Shown: positions 42,962 through 52,066 of the stretch, piece by piece
How the letters are laid out: every line of letters starts with the position of its first letter
How positions within the stretch are numbered: position 1 is the first letter of the stretch
NCBI GenBank assembly: GCA_902792435.1
Contig: CADAZN010000004.1
Span: 1-64,000, forward strand
Reading direction: 5' to 3'
Length of the DNA stretch: 64,000 nt
Source: an uncultured Bacteroidales bacterium
Lineage (GTDB): Bacteria > Bacteroidota > Bacteroidia > Bacteroidales > Muribaculaceae
Notes under the pieces: model-generated
What the model saw: the letters and a program-made list of their open reading frames with translations, nothing else
What the model was told of the DNA's origin: nothing
Databases searched by the model: none
Translations under genes and position numbers: made by a program

Positions 42962-44965
42962 CTATTTTCCTACCGGTGCTGTGGGATTGAAATAATAGTT
43001 GTCGGTCTTGTTGCCCTCTTCGAGCTCGTGATCGATGTTCTCATACTCGCTGTGCATGCTCTTATACTCAGGCACAAATTGCTTCATGCCCTTCACCATG
43101 TCGTGAATGCTTCCGCTTTGAGCTAGCTCGATGATATTATCGATGTTGTTGCACACGTCAAGGTAGTCATACTTGCGCACTTGCGCAATCATGATTTTCT
43201 CGTTGTCGGTCTTGACGGTGTTCTCCTTGTCGTTGAGAAGCTCCTCATAGAGTTTCTCGCCTGGACGCAGACCAATCTCCTCAATCTTTATGTCGATGTT
43301 GGGTCGCAGACCTGCAAGCGAAATCATGCGGGTTGCGAGGTCGTAGATGCGTACAGGTTGGCCCATATCAAAGATGTAAATCTCTCCACCGTGCCCCATG
43401 CATCCTGCCTCAAGCACCAATGAGCAAGCCTCGGGAATTGTCATAAAGTAACGGATGATGTCGCGATGAGTGACAGTCACTGGCCCACCACTCTCAATTT
43501 GCTTGCGGAACAATGGAATTACCGAGCCATTGCTACCCAACACGTTACCAAATCGAGTGGTGATGAACTGAGTTTTCTTGCCCATCTTTTGAGCGTCGAA
43601 GAACAGCGACTGGCAATAAATCTCGGCAAGACGCTTGGTGCAACCCATGATGTTACTAGGATTGACAGCCTTGTCGGTAGACACCATCACAAACTTATAA
43701 ACGCCATATTTCAGAGCCAAATCGGCAACATTCTTAGTTCCTTCAACATTGGTGAGCACTGCCTCGGTGGGGTTCAGCTCCATCATGGGCACGTGCTTGT
43801 AGGCAGCAGCGTGGAACACATATTTGGGCTGATATTTCTTGAAAGCCTCCTCCATGCGCGCATGGTTGTGGACGTCGCCCATATATAGCACCACATCACT
43901 ATTAGGGAAGTCTTTTTTCAGCTCGAGGCTCAGGTCGTGCATAGGAGTTTCGGCCTGGTCAACAAGCACGATGAGTTTAGCCTTGTAGCTAGCTACCTGT
44001 CTCACAATCTCGCTACCTATTGAACCACAGGCACCAGTGATGAGCACCACCGAATTCTTGACGTGTGAACGTACAAGTGTGTTGTTCAACACAATGGGAT
44101 CACGGCCAAGAAGGTCCTCAATCTGCACTTCCTTGATATAGGTTGAAATGTTGGAGCCTTCACGCTCATCATCGAGCTCAAACTCCTCAACCTTGTTAAT
44201 AGCCAACAGCGAGACATTATTCTCGATAAAAGCATCGGCAAAACCATTACGCATCAGCTTAATATTTGACGAGTCAAAAATGAGCGCATGAATGCCACCT
44301 CCGACAAAGATTTTCACCACATCCTCAGGGCGATATTTATAAACCTTGAAGCCGTTGATTTCGTCCTTGTCCTTGCCACTCTTGATACTCAAAAGACCTA
44401 CTGGCTCATACTTGCCTCCAATCTCGTTTTTAAGAGCGTTAGCAAGAATCAACGAGTCGAGCGAAGTGCCAAGCACAAGAACCTTGCGTCGGTTGCTCTC
44501 AGTTGCTGTGATGCGAGCGTATATATACTTGATTACCAGCCTCTCGATAGTAAGCATGGCAAATGACAACACTCCCACATAAATCACTCCCCAATAGCTG
44601 AATAGCACGTCCTGAGTCACTGCCGAATAAACAAGATTTATTCCAATGAGAATAAGAGTGGAGACAAACACCACAATAAACTCACGATATAAATCCTCGA
44701 TTACCGACAGACGAATGACACAAGTGTAACTCTTAGTAAGATAGGTAACTAACCCATAGACCGCAACAATAATAACCAAGTTGCGAATGAGCACAAAGGC
44801 GCTATCACTTAATTGTGGGTTTAGGCTTGAAATGACAAACACACCGTAGCTACAAGCTACAAGCAGCATGTCGATAAGCAATATCATCCATCGTGGAACT
44901 GTATTGGTTTTCAGTTTCTTAAACCATTTCAGTTCAAATAACTGTCGTATTAATTTATCTATCAT
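42962..44965 (-). CDS. Membrane-bound NDP-sugar epimerase/4,6-dehydratase (PglF/WbpM/CapD type)
   Basis: A 667-residue protein with four or five membrane segments in residues 20-160, a CoA-binding-like Rossmann region, and a C-terminal SDR domain. The SDR domain has VLITGACGSIGSEIV (NAD motif), MGDVHNHARM, HAAAYKHVPMMELNP and the active-site stretch STDKAVNPSNIMGCTKRLAE. Such enzymes make UDP-4-keto-6-deoxy sugars for capsule, LPS or glycoprotein. A consensus promoter lies upstream. It may share a surface-glycan role with the sugar-dehydrogenase homologue at 5911. Confidence 0.9.
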   Translation of the reverse strand: MIDKLIRQLFELKWFKKLKTNTVPRWMILLIDMLLVACSYGVFVISSLNPQLSDSAFVLIRNLVIIVAVYGLVTYLTKSYTCVIRLSVIEDLYREFIVVFVSTLILIGINLVYSAVTQDVLFSYWGVIYVGVLSFAMLTIERLVIKYIYARITATESNRRKVLVLGTSLDSLILANALKNEIGGKYEPVGLLSIKSGKDKDEINGFKVYKYRPEDVVKIFVGGGIHALIFDSSNIKLMRNGFADAFIENNVSLLAINKVEEFELDDEREGSNISTYIKEVQIEDLLGRDPIVLNNTLVRSHVKNSVVLITGACGSIGSEIVRQVASYKAKLIVLVDQAETPMHDLSLELKKDFPNSDVVLYMGDVHNHARMEEAFKKYQPKYVFHAAAYKHVPMMELNPTEAVLTNVEGTKNVADLALKYGVYKFVMVSTDKAVNPSNIMGCTKRLAEIYCQSLFFDAQKMGKKTQFITTRFGNVLGSNGSVIPLFRKQIESGGPVTVTHRDIIRYFMTIPEACSLVLEAGCMGHGGEIYIFDMGQPVRIYDLATRMISLAGLRPNIDIKIEEIGLRPGEKLYEELLNDKENTVKTDNEKIMIAQVRKYDYLDVCNNIDNIIELAQSGSIHDMVKGMKQFVPEYKSMHSEYENIDHELEEGNKTDNYYFNPTAPVGK

Positions 44966-45049
44966 TCAGAAATAATCTACAAAGTAAATAAGTTTAGACG
45001 CTTGCTCTAATTTATCATAAGAAACTCCAAGTTCTTAACTTTTGCGGCG

Positions 45050-45077
45050 CAAATATAGTAATTTTATTTAAAAACAA
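45050..45077 (-). promoter_or_regulatory. Promoter of the PglF-like gene
   Basis: On the minus strand, TTTG (45078-45075) and TATATTTG (45057-45050) are about 17 bp apart, giving a leader of about 78 nt. Confidence 0.45.
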
Positions 45078-45161
45078 AAAAATAAAAATAGCATTAAATA
45101 TTATTTATTGTTTTGTAGTTTATTTTCTGTTATTTATATAATATAATTTAAAAAAAATTAC

Positions 45162-45169
45162 TACCTTTG
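45162..45169 (+). promoter_or_regulatory. -7 box for the PCMD gene
   Basis: TACCTTTG, 40 bp before the ATG at 45210, in a very AT-rich region; no -33 TTG at the right distance. Confidence 0.45.
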
Positions 45170-45209
45170 CAGCTTGAATTGACTTTTATTAAAAAACGAT
45201 ATAATTGAA

Positions 45210-46382
45210 ATGAGATTTTTCAATCACAAAACATTTATTGCTGTGGCAGTTATAGCACTTGCAGTTATCTCTACTTCGTGCTTTAAGGAAGAGCCACTCA
45301 ACGCCGAGTGCGACATCGAGATGGCATGGGTGCATGTGGACGACCTTGAAGCCAGCTTCTATAATGCCAACGACACACTCATCAACGTTATCAGCAATGA
45401 GGACAAAATTGTGTTCTCGATGCGTGATGATGCCGATGTAACAGCCTTTGCACCACAGTTTAAAATAACACCTGGAGCCACAATCACTCCTGCCAGTGGA
45501 ACGGCGCACGACTTCAGCGATGGCCCCGTGACCTACACTGTCACCAGCGAGGATGGCAAGTGGAGCCGCAAGTACCAAGTATCGTGCAACCGCATGGCGC
45601 GTTACACCACATCTGAAATCGATTTTGATTTCGAGCATTTCGAGCTCGATCCACTATATCACCAGTTTTACGTATGGCATAACTCTCTCGCCGACGGTTC
45701 GCTTGGCGACGACTGGGCTACAGGAAACTTGGGCTTCAGACTCTCAATGAGTCAAGCCAAAGCCGACGAATTCCCCACTTCAGTTCTTGAAAACGGCTAT
45801 GATGGGCATGGCGTGTTGCTCATCACCCGCGACACAGGTCCTTTAGGCCACATGGGAAGCAACCCCAAGCCCATCGCTGCCGGAAATATGTTCTTAGGGA
45901 AATTTAATGTGGCTAAAGCATTATTCAATCCCATGCTAGCCACTGAGTTTGGTATTCCATTTATCCAAAAGCCCGTGCGTCTCTCTGGTTACTACCAATA
46001 CAGCCCCAGCGCACCATTCACCGACAAGCAATTCATTGAGCACCCCGACCGCATCGATGCTGGCGACATCTATTCTGTACTCTATATCAACCACGACCGC
46101 AATGGCAATCCTCTAGTGCTCTATGGCGACAACGTGCTCTCAAGCGACAACATTGTGGCTGTGGCACGCGTGAAGAACGTGAATGAGACTAACGGAGAAT
46201 GGGTGAAATTTGACATTGAGTATGAGTACAAGAAAGAGATTAACCCCGACATGCTAGCCAACCGAGGCTATAACCTCACTATTGTGTTCTCGTCGAGCAT
46301 TGATGGTGCAACATTTGAAGGCGCGATAGGCAGCACTTTGAAAGTTGACTGCGTTAAACTCACCTGCGAAGAGAAAGAGTGA
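45210..46382 (+). CDS. PCMD-domain lipoprotein
   Basis: A 390-residue protein with a lipoprotein signal (VISTSC, Cys about 24). An N-terminal Ig-like domain (about 30-130, ending TYTVTSEDGKWSRKYQVSC) is followed by the PCMD (putative carbohydrate metabolism) jelly-roll domain (about 140-385), closing with the typical SSIDGATFEGAIGSTLKVDCVKL. Such proteins sit on the surface near polysaccharide-use systems and may bind glycans. The outer-membrane barrel gene follows 40 bp later. Confidence 0.82.
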   Translation: MRFFNHKTFIAVAVIALAVISTSCFKEEPLNAECDIEMAWVHVDDLEASFYNANDTLINVISNEDKIVFSMRDDADVTAFAPQFKITPGATITPASGTAHDFSDGPVTYTVTSEDGKWSRKYQVSCNRMARYTTSEIDFDFEHFELDPLYHQFYVWHNSLADGSLGDDWATGNLGFRLSMSQAKADEFPTSVLENGYDGHGVLLITRDTGPLGHMGSNPKPIAAGNMFLGKFNVAKALFNPMLATEFGIPFIQKPVRLSGYYQYSPSAPFTDKQFIEHPDRIDAGDIYSVLYINHDRNGNPLVLYGDNVLSSDNIVAVARVKNVNETNGEWVKFDIEYEYKKEINPDMLANRGYNLTIVFSSSIDGATFEGAIGSTLKVDCVKLTCEEKE

Positions 46383-46422
46383 TCAGTTGTCAGTTATCAG
46401 TAATCAGTAATCAGATTTTGAG

Positions 46423-47208
46423 ATGAAACGATATATAGCAACAGTATTAATCAGTGTCCTAGCTTCAATGAGTGCTTGGGCCATCATGGAAAATGACGGC
46501 GGATGCCAAAACTTGCAGAATTTTTTCCGCAAAGTGGAAGGCTATGGAAGATTGGGTTATTCCATTGGTGGCACAGCTCCAATGGGCATGCCAGCCGAAA
46601 TAAGGAAACTCAACAAGTTTATCCTGCAACCCAATGTTTCGTTTGGCGCCGACCTAATCAAGCCCGCCAGTGAGCGCTGGGGCATTCTAGCCGGAATTCA
46701 CTTTGAAAACAAGGCTATGCACATCGATGCCACGGTAAAGAACTATCACATGGAGATCACCAAGGACGGCCAGTCGCTGGAAGGCGTGTTCACCGGCAAG
46801 AACGACAGTCATGCCGTGCAGTGGACATTTACCATTCCCATTCAAGCGGTTTATAAGTTCAACGACAAGTGGAAACTCAAGTTCGGCCCGTATTTCTCCT
46901 ATGTAACCAGCTGTGGCTTCGAAGGCTTTGCCTATGACGGCTACCTGCGTGTGGATGACCCCACTGGGCCAAAAATTCTGCTGGGCACCACTAAAGATGA
47001 CCGCGGAGACTACGACTTCAAAGAAGACGTGCGCAAAGTGCAGTGGGGCATGGGACTAGGCGTTGACTACTTCTTCACACGCAAGTTTGGAGTCTACGCC
47101 GACCTGAATTGGGGTCTGAGTGGATTCTTCAAGAGCAGCTTCAAGACTCTTGACCAAACGCTCTACCCTATCTATGGAACCATAGGAATTGCCTACAGGT
47201 TTAAATAA
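46423..47208 (+). CDS. Outer-membrane beta-barrel protein
   Basis: A 261-residue protein with a signal peptide (SMSAWA). Alternating amphipathic strands (FILQPNVSFGADL, WGILAGIHFENKAM, WKLKFGPYFSYVT, GLGVDYFFTRKFGVYADLNWGLSG) and a final IGIAYRFK indicate a PorT-like eight- to ten-strand barrel. It is probably co-transcribed with the PCMD lipoprotein. Simple CAGT/TCAG repeats fill the gap between them (46383-46415). Confidence 0.75.
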   Translation: MKRYIATVLISVLASMSAWAIMENDGGCQNLQNFFRKVEGYGRLGYSIGGTAPMGMPAEIRKLNKFILQPNVSFGADLIKPASERWGILAGIHFENKAMHIDATVKNYHMEITKDGQSLEGVFTGKNDSHAVQWTFTIPIQAVYKFNDKWKLKFGPYFSYVTSCGFEGFAYDGYLRVDDPTGPKILLGTTKDDRGDYDFKEDVRKVQWGMGLGVDYFFTRKFGVYADLNWGLSGFFKSSFKTLDQTLYPIYGTIGIAYRFK

Positions 47209-47235
47209 TGCATAATGCATAATTCATAATGCACA
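47206..47235. repeat. Copy of the dispersed AATGCATAAT/AATTCATAATGCAC repeat
   Basis: The gap after the OMP gene carries AATGCATAATGCATAATTCATAATGCACAAT-like units split over 30 bp, as at 21902 and 54566. Confidence 0.6.
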
Positions 47236-47285
47236 ATAATATTGAAACAAAAAATTTAGGAAACAATAATTTAAACGTTTAAATC

Positions 47286-47831
47286 ATGAAGAAAATTTTC
47301 ACTTTTTTTGCTGCGGCAGCTCTTGCAATGAGCGCTTTTGCTACCGACTATACCGGTAAAATCACTGTGACAATCAACAACGAGCCAACCACTCAAGATG
47401 CCACCATTACAATTAACCAAAACGAGGATGGCACCTATGTGCTAAACATCAAGAACTTCCGCCTTACCACCGATGGAACCACCATGGATGTTGGCAATAT
47501 TGTGCTTGACAACATGAAAGGTTACACCATCAATGGCACTACTACTGTAGTTGCCGACCAAATTATCAATATTCAAGACGGCGATGACCCAAATGTACCA
47601 ATGTGGTATGGCCCATTGCTGGGTAATGTACCTATCGTTCTGGCAGCGCAGTTCGACGGCACCAAGGCCAAAGCCGACATTGACATTGACATGAGGAGTG
47701 TTATGGATCAGTTCATCTACGTTAAGTTTGAGACTCCCGACTTCAACGGCAAATATGGTGACGTAAACGGTGACGGTGAAGTTACCGCAGGTGACATTAC
47801 TGCAATCTACAACATCCTTTTAAACAACTAA
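47286..47831 (+). CDS. Secreted calycin-like protein with dockerin-like end
   Basis: A 181-residue protein with a signal peptide (MSAFATD). A beta-barrel calycin-like domain (about 20-155) is followed by a single Ca-binding dockerin half (GDVNGDGEVTAGDITAIYNILL) at the very C-terminus. It resembles a shorter version of the next gene. A dockerin half alone is only one EF-like loop. The function is unknown. Confidence 0.75.
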   Translation: MKKIFTFFAAAALAMSAFATDYTGKITVTINNEPTTQDATITINQNEDGTYVLNIKNFRLTTDGTTMDVGNIVLDNMKGYTINGTTTVVADQIINIQDGDDPNVPMWYGPLLGNVPIVLAAQFDGTKAKADIDIDMRSVMDQFIYVKFETPDFNGKYGDVNGDGEVTAGDITAIYNILLNN

Positions 47832-47850
47832 GATAATTCTTTATATTCTA

Positions 47851-47890
47851 ATGTTAAGTGTCAAGTGCACTTTGGCACTTAACATCTTTA
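47851..47890 (+). terminator. Terminator-like hairpin
   Basis: A 10-bp perfect stem (ATGTTAAGTG 47851-47860 with CACTTAACAT 47876-47885) enclosing a smaller palindrome, followed by CTTTATTT. Confidence 0.65.
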
Positions 47891-47920
47891 TTTAATAGGT
47901 AATAATATTACACAATTAAC

Positions 47921-49813
47921 ATGAAAAAACTATTCACTACAATGCTCGCTGCAGTGACTGCACTGGCAGCATTGGCAACCGATTACAACGGCACACTAAC
48001 TGTTAATGGCACATCGTCGCAAGCCACAGTGACAGTCAACAATAACGGAAACGACTACACTGTTGCAATAAACAATGTGAGCGGCATTGGTAACATTGAG
48101 ATTACCGCCCCTGGCACTACAAGCAATGGACTCACATCGGTTGTAACCAACCAAGACATCGAAGCTGGAAATGCCAACCTGGTGCTGGCCTTCAACCAAT
48201 ATGCCATGACACTCAACCTCGACATCAATAACGGAGGGACTATAACTAACGTAAAATTCGCTCAAGACGGCGAGCTCACTGGCTATCAAATCAAGAACAG
48301 CGGCTTTGAGAATTTCAAGGGCAATGGCGAGCCTCTTGCTTGGCATGGTTTCAAGAGCGCTACCGGCACATGGGCTACCATGGCTCCTGGCTCGTTAACA
48401 TCGAGCGACGACTGCCACGGCGGCAGCAAGAGCGCAGTAATGACTTCGGGAAGTCTTTTTGGAGTGGTTGGAAATGGCACCATGACTACTGGCCGTCTGA
48501 ATGCAGGTAGCACCACTGCCAACGACCCTGCTAACTGCAGCAGAATGGACATCAGCGACACCAATACAGATGCCAACGATGACCCCTACTACACTGTGAT
48601 GCATGGTCGCCCCGACGGCATCACTTTCTGGGCGAAATTTGTGCCAAAAAGCACTTCCTATCGAGCATCGATGAGTGCAATAATCACCGACGGCACCTAC
48701 TATCAAGACCCTGAGAACACTACTTACACAAACAAGCTTGCTACAGCCAAGGATATCAGCAATATCGCCTCTTGTGATTGGACTGAATTCTCGGTACCTT
48801 TTAATTACATAGATAATAACATCACAGGTCAAGCGCTGCTTGTTACTTTCTCGACCAACTCCACACCTGGCGGTGGCGCTAAAGGAGACGTACTCTACAT
48901 CGACGACGTCGCCCTGGTTTATAACGCCGCTATTACTGGCATCACCGTTAAGGGCACTGCCCTTGAGGGCTTCGCACAAGATGTGTATGAGTACAACTTC
49001 GAGCTTGCTAACGGCGAGACTATCACCGACAGCGACATTGATGCCACTTTCATCAGCGAGCATGCTTACCTTGTAAAGAAAGTTATTGAGACCAGCGATT
49101 GCTACAAAGTAATTGTTGCCGTTATCAGCAATGACCTCAACACTGTGAAGACCTACACTATCAACTACACCAAGGCTATCAGCTACACAATCACCGTGGC
49201 CGAGACCCAGAATGGTACCGTTGAGGCACCTGCTACAGCACAATATGGTCAAGAGGTAACCGTAACCGTTAATCCCGCAACTGGCTATGAGGTCGAGACC
49301 TTGACCTACACTGTTGAGGGCAGTGAGCCTGTTACTATTGAGAATAACATGTTCTTGATGCCAGCCGCCAATGTCACAATCAATGCTACCTTCAAGGCAA
49401 TCGACTACACAATCACCGTGGCCGAGACCCAGAATGGTACCGTTGAGGCACCTGCTACAGCACAATATGGTCAAGAGGTAACCGTTACCGTTAATCCTGC
49501 AACTGGCTATGAGATCGAGACCTTGACCTACACTGTTGAGGGCAGTGAGCCTGTTACTATTGAGAATAACACGTTCTTGATGCCAGCCGCCAATGTCACA
49601 ATCAATGCTACGTTCAAGGCCAACACTAACACGCTTGGCGACGTGAATGGCGACGGTGAGGTTAACACTGTTGATATCACAATTCTATATAACTACATCC
49701 TCAATGGCAACACCGAGGGAATGGCCTACGGCGACCAAGATGGCGACGGTTCTATAACAGCAGTTGACATCACAGTAGTTTATAATGTATTGCTTGGTGT
49801 TAATGCCAAATAA
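47921..49813 (+). CDS. Secreted multidomain protein: calycin-like, jelly-roll, two InlB-B-like repeats, dockerin
   Basis: A 630-residue protein. A signal peptide (1-20) is followed by a calycin-like barrel (about 20-120), a jelly-roll/PCMD-like region (about 125-340: NSGFENF, PDGITFWAKF, DVLYIDDVALVY), a Cadherin-like or Ig-like segment, and two 74-residue tandem repeats of the divergent InlB B type (YTITVAETQNGTVEAPA...). A full dockerin with two Ca loops (GDVNGDGEVNTVDI, GDQDGDGSITAVDI) ends the protein. It is likely a surface or secreted adhesin or glycan-binding protein. Confidence 0.8.
   Translation: MKKLFTTMLAAVTALAALATDYNGTLTVNGTSSQATVTVNNNGNDYTVAINNVSGIGNIEITAPGTTSNGLTSVVTNQDIEAGNANLVLAFNQYAMTLNLDINNGGTITNVKFAQDGELTGYQIKNSGFENFKGNGEPLAWHGFKSATGTWATMAPGSLTSSDDCHGGSKSAVMTSGSLFGVVGNGTMTTGRLNAGSTTANDPANCSRMDISDTNTDANDDPYYTVMHGRPDGITFWAKFVPKSTSYRASMSAIITDGTYYQDPENTTYTNKLATAKDISNIASCDWTEFSVPFNYIDNNITGQALLVTFSTNSTPGGGAKGDVLYIDDVALVYNAAITGITVKGTALEGFAQDVYEYNFELANGETITDSDIDATFISEHAYLVKKVIETSDCYKVIVAVISNDLNTVKTYTINYTKAISYTITVAETQNGTVEAPATAQYGQEVTVTVNPATGYEVETLTYTVEGSEPVTIENNMFLMPAANVTINATFKAIDYTITVAETQNGTVEAPATAQYGQEVTVTVNPATGYEIETLTYTVEGSEPVTIENNTFLMPAANVTINATFKANTNTLGDVNGDGEVNTVDITILYNYILNGNTEGMAYGDQDGDGSITAVDITVVYNVLLGVNAK
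49184..49624 (+). repeat. Two tandem 222-bp coding repeats
   Basis: Copies begin at 49184 and 49406 and are almost identical at DNA level, differing at a few bases (for example GTC/ATC and ATG/ACG codons). The unit is 74 codons, so gain or loss keeps frame. Confidence 0.9.
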
Positions 49814-49842
49814 TTAATGACATTAATCCTATTTGGAATTCA

Positions 49843-49880
49843 GCCATCCCGAGTTTTTCACTTGGGATGGTTGTTTTTTA
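49843..49880 (+). terminator. Rho-independent terminator
   Basis: CCATCCC (49844-49850) pairs with GGGATGG (49864-49870) followed by TTGTTTTTT. Its T-run overlaps the -33 element of the next promoter. Confidence 0.75.
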
Positions 49881-49901
49881 AATGAAAAACTACTACTTTT
49901 G
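49871..49901 (+). promoter_or_regulatory. Promoter of the hydroxyacid dehydrogenase gene
   Basis: TTG (49871-49873) and TACTTTTG (49894-49901) are 20 bp apart. Confidence 0.55.
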
Positions 49902-49939
49902 CGCTAGAAAAATTTTAACCATTAAACAAAACTTGAATC

Positions 49940-50911
49940 ATGAAAATTGTAGTTCTTGACGGTTATGTTGGCAATCCTGGCGATTTGTCGTGGGAGCCAC
50001 TGGAGAGACTGGGTGATGTGATTGTTTATCCGCGCAGCAAGCCCGAGGAGATTATTGAGCGTGCGTTACCTGCCGATGTGTTGTTAACTAACAAAGTGGT
50101 CTTCGACCGCAAACTTATTGAGGCACTACCCAACCTCAAATGCATAGGCGTTATTGCCACAGGCTTTAACATTGTTGACATTGAAGCTGCCAACGAGCGT
50201 GGCATCGTTGTGACCAATGTGCCTGCCTATAGCACCGCCTCGGTGGCACAAGTGGCTATAGCTCACCTGCTCAACATGACAACTCATGCCGAGCACTACA
50301 CCCGCGAGGCACGGGCCGGCGTGTGGAGCCAAAGCATCGACTACACCTATTGCAGCGCGCCATTTATCGAACTTGACGGTAAGACTATGGGAATTGTGGG
50401 CCTTGGAAACATTGGCGGTACTGTAGCACGCATCACTGCGGCTATGGGCATGAAGGTGCTCGCTTTTACAAGCAAACCACAAGAGGCTTTGCCACCTTAT
50501 GTCACTCGCGTTGAAACTCTTGACGATTTGTTCCGTCAATGCGATGTGATTAGCCTGCACTGCCCGTTGACTGCCGACACTCGTGGCATCGTCAACGCAC
50601 ATCGATTAGCCTTGATGAAGCCCACTAGCATGATAATCAACACCAGCCGTGGACCACTCATCGTGGAAGAAGACCTAGCCGAGGCACTGAAGAACGGCGT
50701 GATAGCAGCCGCAGCCGTTGATGTGCTATGCCAGGAACCTCCTGCTGCCGACAATCCCTTGCTCGCTCTTGACAACTGCTACTTCACACCTCACATTGGC
50801 TGGACAAGTGCCGAAGCGCGTCAGCGCCTGATGGACGTGGTGGTCAACAACGTGCGCACCTTCATGGAAGGAAACCCAACTAACGTGGTGAACAATCCTG
50901 TCAGGAAATAA
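49940..50911 (+). CDS. D-2-hydroxyacid dehydrogenase (hydroxypyruvate/glycerate dehydrogenase type)
   Basis: A 323-residue NAD-dependent enzyme. The Rossmann motif is GIVGLGNIGGTVA; the catalytic Arg is in INTSRGPLI, the Glu in CQEPP and the His in FTPHIGWTS. The N-terminal sequence and the TGFNIVDIEAANERGI segment fit glycerate dehydrogenases, which interconvert hydroxypyruvate and D-glycerate, the substrate of the glycerate kinase at 19681. Confidence 0.88.
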   Translation: MKIVVLDGYVGNPGDLSWEPLERLGDVIVYPRSKPEEIIERALPADVLLTNKVVFDRKLIEALPNLKCIGVIATGFNIVDIEAANERGIVVTNVPAYSTASVAQVAIAHLLNMTTHAEHYTREARAGVWSQSIDYTYCSAPFIELDGKTMGIVGLGNIGGTVARITAAMGMKVLAFTSKPQEALPPYVTRVETLDDLFRQCDVISLHCPLTADTRGIVNAHRLALMKPTSMIINTSRGPLIVEEDLAEALKNGVIAAAAVDVLCQEPPAADNPLLALDNCYFTPHIGWTSAEARQRLMDVVVNNVRTFMEGNPTNVVNNPVRK

Positions 50912-50928
50912 TATACTAGAATAAATGC

Positions 50929-50962
50929 AAAAAGAGCCACTCAATAATGTGTGGCTCTTTTT
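50929..50962. terminator. Bidirectional rho-independent terminator
   Basis: A perfect 12-bp stem AAAAAGAGCCAC (50929-50940) with GTGGCTCTTTTT (50951-50962) separates the convergent dehydrogenase and glycosyltransferase genes. Confidence 0.88.
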
Positions 50963-50985
50963 GTATTTAGTTGTAACTAGTGCGG

Positions 50986-51735
50986 TTAGTTGCGGCGAGT
51001 GAAGCGTGCTCGGTTGAAGATGCTGTCCCAACGCAGCTTGATAACGCCGAAGAGCGCCTCGCTGAAAATGCCGCCGCTCATCTTGCTTGTGCCAAGCACA
51101 CGGTTGATGAACACGATGGGCACTTCCTTGATGCGGAACCCCATTTGATAAGCAGTGAACTTCATCTCAATTTGGAAAGCATAGCCCTTAAACTCGATGG
51201 CGTCGAGGTTGATGGCTTCGAGCACCTCGCGCTTGTAGCACACAAAACCAGCAGTGGTGTCGCGCACATTCATGCCTGTAACGATGCGCACATAAGCCGA
51301 AGCATAATAGCTCATCAGCACGCGCCCCATGGGCCAGTTCACCACGTTTACACCACTGATATATCGAGAGCCCACGCTCACATCGGCGCCTTCATCGGCA
51401 CATGCCCTGTGCAATGGTATCAAATCTTCGGGACGATGCGAGAAGTCGGCATCCATCTCAATCATGTAGCTATACCCCTTCTCTAGCGCCCACTTGAATC
51501 CTGCAATATAGGCCGTTCCCAAACCCAGCTTCCCGCTGCGCTTCACAATGTTGATGCGGTCAGGAATTTCCTCCATCAAGCGTTCCACTATTGCCGCTGT
51601 GCCGTCGGGGCTGTTGTCGTCGATAACCAGCACATCAAACTTGTGCTGCTCTTCAAGCCCCAGCACCGCTTTGATAATCGCCTCTATATTCTCTTTCTCG
51701 TTGTAGGTGGGAATAATAACTACGCTGTCGCTCAT
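50986..51735 (-). CDS. Polyprenol-phosphate mannosyltransferase-type GT2 glycosyltransferase
   Basis: A 249-residue soluble glycosyltransferase family 2 protein. VIIPTYNEKENI, VIDDNSPDGT, GLGTAYIAGFKWAL and the metal-binding EMDADFSHRPEDL are those of dolichol-phosphate mannose synthases (Dpm1 type without membrane tail). It would load a lipid carrier with a sugar, probably mannose, for protein or lipid glycosylation. A consensus promoter is present at 51834-51806. Confidence 0.9.
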   Translation of the reverse strand: MSDSVVIIPTYNEKENIEAIIKAVLGLEEQHKFDVLVIDDNSPDGTAAIVERLMEEIPDRINIVKRSGKLGLGTAYIAGFKWALEKGYSYMIEMDADFSHRPEDLIPLHRACADEGADVSVGSRYISGVNVVNWPMGRVLMSYYASAYVRIVTGMNVRDTTAGFVCYKREVLEAINLDAIEFKGYAFQIEMKFTAYQMGFRIKEVPIVFINRVLGTSKMSGGIFSEALFGVIKLRWDSIFNRARFTRRN

Positions 51736-51805
51736 TGTCGATGAAGTTTGTTGATAATAATTCTGTTATAACAATCAAAACTGAAAGGATTGTTCATTTA
51801 TTGCA

Positions 51806-51834
51806 CAAAATTAGTAATAAATTCACTAATCCAA
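51806..51834 (-). promoter_or_regulatory. Promoter of the GT2 gene
   Basis: On the minus strand, TTG (51834-51832) and TAATTTTG (51813-51806) are 18 bp apart. Confidence 0.5.
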
Positions 51835-51839
51835 TGTTT

Positions 51840-52035
51840 TCATGCGCTTTTTTTATTTTAAAAATAATTAATCTGGCAATTGGTATGTTTCTACTATTAA
51901 TTTAAAGATAATTAATTTAAATATTTTGAGTTGTTGCGTGATATGGTTGCAACAAGCATCCCATTCATTTTTATAAATCATAAAAAATAAATTTAATTTT
52001 TTAATCGTTTTATATTCTATAAAAGATAAAATTGT
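51840..52035. other. Very AT-rich intergenic stretch
   Basis: No gene, repeat or stable hairpin is evident. The strong A+T bias continues into the next gene and contrasts with the surrounding housekeeping genes. Confidence 0.5.
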
Positions 52036-52043
52036 TATATTTG
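52036..52043 (+). promoter_or_regulatory. -7 box for the AAA_14 gene
   Basis: TATATTTG, 24 bp before the ATG at 52067; no -33 TTG. Confidence 0.45.
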
Positions 52044-52066
52044 CAGAAATTTCAATTATAAAAGAT

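Noticed and set aside
48395-49474. A 359-codon minus-strand frame opposite the dockerin protein
   Set aside because: It mirrors the tandem repeats of the real gene and has no signal, family motif or promoter.
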